A stretch of DNA of 7,138 bases, taken from Oribacterium sp. UBA5894. Lineage in GTDB: Bacteria > Bacillota > Clostridia > Lachnospirales > Lachnospiraceae. The DNA lies in contig DJEQ01000058.1 of assembly GCA_002431355.1 (NCBI GenBank), positions 1 to 7,138 of the forward strand. The letters run 5' to 3'. The notes below the pieces were generated by a model that searched no databases, was not told where the DNA came from, and saw only the letters and a list, made by a program, of their open reading frames with translations. Below, piece by piece: positions 4,037 through 7,138 of this stretch. A program made the position numbers and the translations under genes. The number at the start of each line of letters is the position of its first letter. The first letter of the stretch is position 1.

Positions 4037-6197
4037 TTGTTTCCCGGGCGGCTGTTTTCAGCACGACGGCGGCCTTATACAGGTCCCCATCGATTGAAAT
4101 GACGAGCTCGCCATCCATAAGCTTCGTGAGACTCTTCGCAATCGAAAGGCCGAGGCCGGAGCCTTCGGTCGTACGGCTGACATCTCCACGCACGAAGCGC
4201 TCGGTGAGCTCTTCAGGCGAGATATTCAGCGGACGGGAAGAGATATTCTTTATTGTGCAGGCTGCGGTTCCATGCGCTGCATCCTCGGTGACATCCACAT
4301 AGACACGGGAGCCACGGAGTGCATATTTACAGCAGTTGTTCAGCAGATTCTCAATGACGCGCCAGAGATGACGACCATCGGCGCGGATCATGACAGGCTG
4401 CTCTGGATAGTGCAGCACCATCTCGAGCTTTGCAGCCTGCGTCTTATCCTCGAACTCTCCGAGCGCCTGCTCGACGATTTCCGTGTAATTAATGTCGGCA
4501 AAGTCGATCTTGACATTGCCCGAGCTTGCCTTACTGGCCTCCACCAGATCCTCCGTCAGGGTCTTGAGACGCGTGGATTTCTGGTCAAGGACCTTAAGAT
4601 ATTCCTGCACGTTCGGATTGTCAATGTTTTCGCGCTTCAGGAGATCCACGTAGCTGATGATGGAGGTGAGCGGGGTCTTCAGATCATGTGAAACATTCGT
4701 AATGAGGTCCGCCTTCAGGCGCTCGGCCTTGACCTGCTCATCGACCGCCTGGCTGAGACCTGTGGAAATGCGCCATGCATAGAAGTCAATGGCGAGCAGG
4801 ATGAGGAGAATGCCGAGTGCAGTCAGAAAAGCGCGCAGGCTCTGTGCCTCGAAGAAATGAGCGAAGAGGACGATCACCATCCCGACGGCCAGCAGATTCG
4901 GCAGTACGAAAAGCACATAGGTGAAGATCTTTGGAGAGGTTTTCTCGGCTGCATGAATGTAGTGGCCGAAGAGCGCGCTGATGCCGCGGAGAACAGAATC
5001 CGTCCACAGACGTCTGGCCTTAAAGCTTCGTACGATGGAGAGCGTCAGTGGAAGAGCTACACAGTAATCCATAAAGAAGCGGATGCAGGACTCCCAGAAC
5101 TCCCAGTCATTGATCACGCCAAGTATGCCCTCGAGCGACTCGAGAAAAGCCGGCGTCAGCAGCGCCATCAGAAGGCCCCAGAGCGCGCCCATCAGCACGC
5201 GAAGCTCGATTGGACAATGGTCCAGGGCGTACAGGTGAACCTTCTCGCGCCCGAGCGCCTTCGTGCGACCAGTCCAGAGGACAAGCAGCAGGAGGCTTCC
5301 CAGGAACAGAAGACAGGAGGTGAGGAGGAGCGTAAGACCCAGCAGACTGTTTCCACGGCGTTCATTGTATTCCTGATCTGCCATGGAAAAGGCATCCTGT
5401 ACAGGAAAGCTTGTGTCGATCCCGGCAGAGAAACGATACTGGCTGTTCGCGCCATAGGGGCTTCTCGCCTGCAGCAGCATGACCAGATCCTGTGGCAGAT
5501 CATGGAAATCACTGCTGACCTCCAGAGAGCTTGAATCCGTATAGGCAAACTTCGGAAGCTGACGGATGTCCTCCTCCGTATGACTCGGCGCATTGGTATA
5601 CACGCGGGTCTCCGTTCCCTTCTGGTAGGAAACATTGAAATAAAAGTTCGTGCGGTCTGAATCAAACTCGTTCTTTACAGCATAGTAGCGTGCAAGATAG
5701 CTCATGGCCTCCTTCGTCAGGGTACCGAGCGACATCTGCCCGTCGGTCGGATTCTGCTGCCGGTAATTCGGCATATAGGCCCGGTACTGCACGATGATCT
5801 GATGCTTCAGGCGATCCATTTCCTCTGTGACGGTGGCGGCACCATCCTCCCGAAGCTGATTTTTCGTATCGAAATAGTAGCCCATGGAGCGGCCATACTG
5901 AATCAGATAGTCCAGTGAATAGGAGACATTCTGGCCATCGACATCGGCCTGTGCGATGATCTGATTGAGATTCAGCTTTCCATCCTCTTCGAAGATGTCC
6001 GTGAGCTGAATGTAATCAAAGATATCCGTCAGCGTCTGGTTTGCCTGGTTCTCGAAGGCGCTGCTCTCCAGATAATCCGGCTGTGACACATACTCGAGTG
6101 CATTGCCCCCGGCGGCGCCGAAGACGAGAATGCCAATGCTTGCGAGTATCATAAGAAGAGCGAGGGCGTTTACGATCGCTGCTGTATATTTTTTCAT
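4026..6197 (-). CDS. Multi-pass membrane sensor histidine kinase
   Basis: This 723-residue protein is the sensor partner of the adjacent response regulator. A first membrane helix (about 7-27) is followed by a large extracytoplasmic domain (about 28-284) that I do not recognise. Five further hydrophobic segments lie at about 285-308, 331-349, 371-389, 424-446 and 455-474. The cytoplasmic kinase core follows. The H box is NVSHDLKTPLTS with phospho-accepting His504; the N box is RVIENLLNNCCKYA (613-626, Asn617 and Asn621); the glycine-rich G2 box is GSGLGLSIAKS (679-689). The usual DxGxG G1 box is missing: the matching place reads TIKNISSRPLN (648-658). No HAMP domain is evident; the helix after the last membrane span leads directly to the H box. 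ATG at 6197 is supported by GAGGA about 8-9 bases upstream. It lies 24 bases after the regulator stop, and its own stop overlaps the carboxypeptidase start, placing it in the middle of a three-gene operon. The ligand is unknown; an envelope signal is inferred. Confidence 0.92.
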   Translation of the reverse strand: MKKYTAAIVNALALLMILASIGILVFGAAGGNALEYVSQPDYLESSAFENQANQTLTDIFDYIQLTDIFEEDGKLNLNQIIAQADVDGQNVSYSLDYLIQYGRSMGYYFDTKNQLREDGAATVTEEMDRLKHQIIVQYRAYMPNYRQQNPTDGQMSLGTLTKEAMSYLARYYAVKNEFDSDRTNFYFNVSYQKGTETRVYTNAPSHTEEDIRQLPKFAYTDSSSLEVSSDFHDLPQDLVMLLQARSPYGANSQYRFSAGIDTSFPVQDAFSMADQEYNERRGNSLLGLTLLLTSCLLFLGSLLLLVLWTGRTKALGREKVHLYALDHCPIELRVLMGALWGLLMALLTPAFLESLEGILGVINDWEFWESCIRFFMDYCVALPLTLSIVRSFKARRLWTDSVLRGISALFGHYIHAAEKTSPKIFTYVLFVLPNLLAVGMVIVLFAHFFEAQSLRAFLTALGILLILLAIDFYAWRISTGLSQAVDEQVKAERLKADLITNVSHDLKTPLTSIISYVDLLKRENIDNPNVQEYLKVLDQKSTRLKTLTEDLVEASKASSGNVKIDFADINYTEIVEQALGEFEDKTQAAKLEMVLHYPEQPVMIRADGRHLWRVIENLLNNCCKYALRGSRVYVDVTEDAAHGTAACTIKNISSRPLNISPEELTERFVRGDVSRTTEGSGLGLSIAKSLTKLMDGELVISIDGDLYKAAVVLKTAARETNEG

Positions 6198-6221
6198 TCT
6201 GAATTCCTCGCCGAGCCTTCC

Positions 6222-6929
6222 TTACCGATCGCCATCCTGCTTTTCAATCTTATATCCGACACCCCATACAACCTTCAGGTAGCGCGGCTCGCGTGGGTTG
6301 ATTTCGATCTTTTCACGGATGTGACGGATATGCACGGCTACGGTATTATCGGCACCGATGGCCTGCTCGTTCCAGATGGAGGTGTAGATGTCATCGATGG
6401 AGAAGACCTTACCGGCGTTCTTCACGAGGAGCAGGAGAATATTATACTCGATCGGTGTCAGCTTGACCGGATTGCCATCGACGGTGACCTCCTTTGTGTC
6501 ATCGTTCATAACAAGCCCACCACAGGTATACACGCTGTCACTCTGGGCTTCGCCAATGTTGCCGAGCTGTGTGTAACGGCGGAGCTGGGATTTTACGCGA
6601 GCCACCAGCTCGAGCGGATTGTATGGCTTCGTGATGTAATCGTCGGCGCCCACATTGAGCCCGAGGATCTTATCATTGTCCTCGCCCTTCGCGGAGAGCA
6701 TGATGATTGGAATGGAGCTCGTTTCACGCACCTTCAGTACGGTGTGCACCCCATCAAGCCCTGGCATCATCACATCGATGATGAGAAGGTCCACCTTGTT
6801 CTTTTCCATCAGATCGAGTACATCATAGCCATCGTAGGCCTTTAAAACATGAAAGCCCTCACCGGTCAGGTAGATGGAAATCGCCTCGACGATCTGCTTA
6901 TCGTCATCGCATACCAGAATTGTCTGCAT
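6222..6929 (-). CDS. OmpR/PhoB-family response regulator
   Basis: This 235-residue protein is a DNA-binding response regulator of standard length. The receiver domain (about 1-118) has the acidic pocket DDD at 8-10, phospho-acceptor Asp52 in IIDVMMPGLDG, Ser79 at the conserved Ser/Thr switch position, and Lys101 in the conserved KPYNPLEL. A linker (about 119-136) joins a winged helix-turn-helix domain (about 137-229), with the typical LTPIEYNILLLLVKNAGKVFS and the recognition-helix region VAVHIRHIREKIE. ATG at 6929 is chosen because GGAGG lies six bases upstream and the receiver domain begins at once; an in-frame ATG at 7100 would place 57 unrelated residues ahead of it and start upstream of the predicted promoter. 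It is the first gene of the operon with the sensor kinase and the D,D-carboxypeptidase. It probably receives phosphate from His504 of the kinase; its target genes are not visible. Confidence 0.95.
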   Translation of the reverse strand: MQTILVCDDDKQIVEAISIYLTGEGFHVLKAYDGYDVLDLMEKNKVDLLIIDVMMPGLDGVHTVLKVRETSSIPIIMLSAKGEDNDKILGLNVGADDYITKPYNPLELVARVKSQLRRYTQLGNIGEAQSDSVYTCGGLVMNDDTKEVTVDGNPVKLTPIEYNILLLLVKNAGKVFSIDDIYTSIWNEQAIGADNTVAVHIRHIREKIEINPREPRYLKVVWGVGYKIEKQDGDR

Positions 6930-6966
6930 AGAAAACCTCCATGAAATCCTAAAATTTAACGCAATT

Positions 6967-6995
6967 AGTATATCGTACTCTGAGATGCAATGCAA
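6967..6995 (-). promoter_or_regulatory. Probable promoter of the regulator-kinase-carboxypeptidase operon
   Basis: On the minus strand, TATACT (6972-6967) matches the -10 consensus at 5 of 6 bases. A 17-base spacer separates it from TTGCAT (6995-6990), a weak -35 element. TGCAT occurs twice in direct succession at the -35 (6994-6985), which could be half-sites for an OmpR-type regulator acting on its own promoter; this is speculative. The predicted leader is about 30 bases and contains the GGAGG ribosome binding site. Confidence 0.5.
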
Positions 6996-7061
6996 TTTCG
7001 GACGGAAAAATGGCGTTCCAGCCCGCCCTATCGACATTTCACCGCTCCTGAAGCGCTCGAT

Positions 7062-7083
7062 CAGAAAACAGCCCCGAAGGGGC
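7062..7083 (-). terminator. Short terminator-like hairpin upstream of the operon promoter
   Basis: Read on the minus strand, GCCCC-TTC-GGGGC (7083-7071) is followed by TGTTTTCTG, a short interrupted T-tract. It could end a minus-strand transcript entering from beyond the window and insulate the operon promoter at 6967-6995. The stem is only 5 bp and the T-tract is weak. The same CCCC/GGGG hairpin also recurs in the repeat copy at 145-155, so it may belong to the repeat element. Confidence 0.4.
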
Positions 7084-7138
7084 ATACACCGGAAACACAA
7101 TACTGCGAGACCGGTAAAATCACAAATCGGACCTTAAG
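7072..7138 (+). repeat. Degenerate extragenic repeat, copy C, inverted relative to A and B
   Basis: The plus strand here aligns with the minus-strand reading of 54-119. The matching blocks are GAAGGGG, an ACC, GAAACACAATACT, GACCGG and the exact 15-mer AAATCGGACCTTAAG at 7124-7138. The window ends at the last matched base, so the true right boundary is not visible. No gene is seen between this element and the operon promoter (about 6996-7071). Confidence 0.55.

Noticed and set aside
4857..5534. Plus-strand open frame of 225 codons opposite the kinase gene
   Set aside because: It is antisense to the kinase's membrane and sensor regions, has a biased Gln/Glu/Arg-rich translation and no ribosome binding site or promoter that I can see.
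6321..6845. Plus-strand open frame of 174 codons opposite the response regulator
   Set aside because: It mirrors the regulator's conserved codons in another frame and has no independent coding evidence.
2270..6929. VanR/VanS/VanY-type vancomycin resistance cluster
   Set aside because: The carboxypeptidase is a serine S11 enzyme, not a zinc VanY or VanX, and there is no VanH or D-Ala-D-Lac/Ser ligase in the window.
6930..7100. 57-residue N-terminal extension of the response regulator
   Set aside because: It would start upstream of the predicted promoter, and receiver domains normally begin within a few residues of the start, as ATG 6929 gives with GGAGG in front.
54..7138. Inverted repeats at the two ends read as a transposon or genomic island
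   Set aside because: There is no transposase, integrase or target-site duplication, and the contents look like core genes. The repeat also occurs twice at the left end, which fits a dispersed extragenic element better.

Overview
The window looks like a chromosomal segment of a Gram-positive, clostridial bacterium, most likely a Lachnospiraceae relative. This rests on recognising protein families, not on a search. The support is strong GGAGG-type ribosome binding sites, a histidine-less HPr-like protein, an OmpR-type regulator with a large multi-pass sensor kinase, and a serine D,D-carboxypeptidase with a C-terminal membrane anchor. Base composition is moderately GC-rich, and every main gene is intact. 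I see no tRNA, rRNA, CRISPR array, transposase or phage gene.

Layout. Positions 1-216 have no gene. They hold a strong hairpin (4-32) and two copies of a degenerate extragenic repeat. On the minus strand, 217-867 encodes an unrecognised two-helix membrane protein with its own promoter (929-957). A 502-base divergent intergenic region (868-1369) follows, with imperfect direct and inverted repeats, an A/T-rich stretch and a good promoter (1273-1301). On the plus strand come a His-less HPr-like protein (1370-1600) and, one base later, a YgjP-type zinc metallopeptidase (1602-2189). A symmetric hairpin (2188-2225) ends this operon and the one converging on it.

The right two thirds is a single minus-strand operon, read from right to left: response regulator (6222-6929), sensor histidine kinase (4026-6197) and D-Ala-D-Ala carboxypeptidase (2270-4036). 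The last two overlap by 11 bases. The regulator has a likely promoter at 6967-6995. Beyond it, at 7062-7138, are a short terminator-like hairpin and an inverted copy of the left-end repeat.

How the genes may work together. The kinase and regulator form a complete phosphorelay. The physical coupling to a peptidoglycan D,D-carboxypeptidase suggests that the system senses the cell envelope and adjusts stem-peptide trimming. The HPr-like/metallopeptidase pair is a second, unrelated operon whose joint role is unknown. The window is mostly ordinary core genome. The points worth a second look are a perfect 20-bp palindrome inside the start of the metallopeptidase gene, competing hairpins over the HPr-like ribosome binding site, the end repeats, and the unusual features of the HPr-like protein, kinase and carboxypeptidase.
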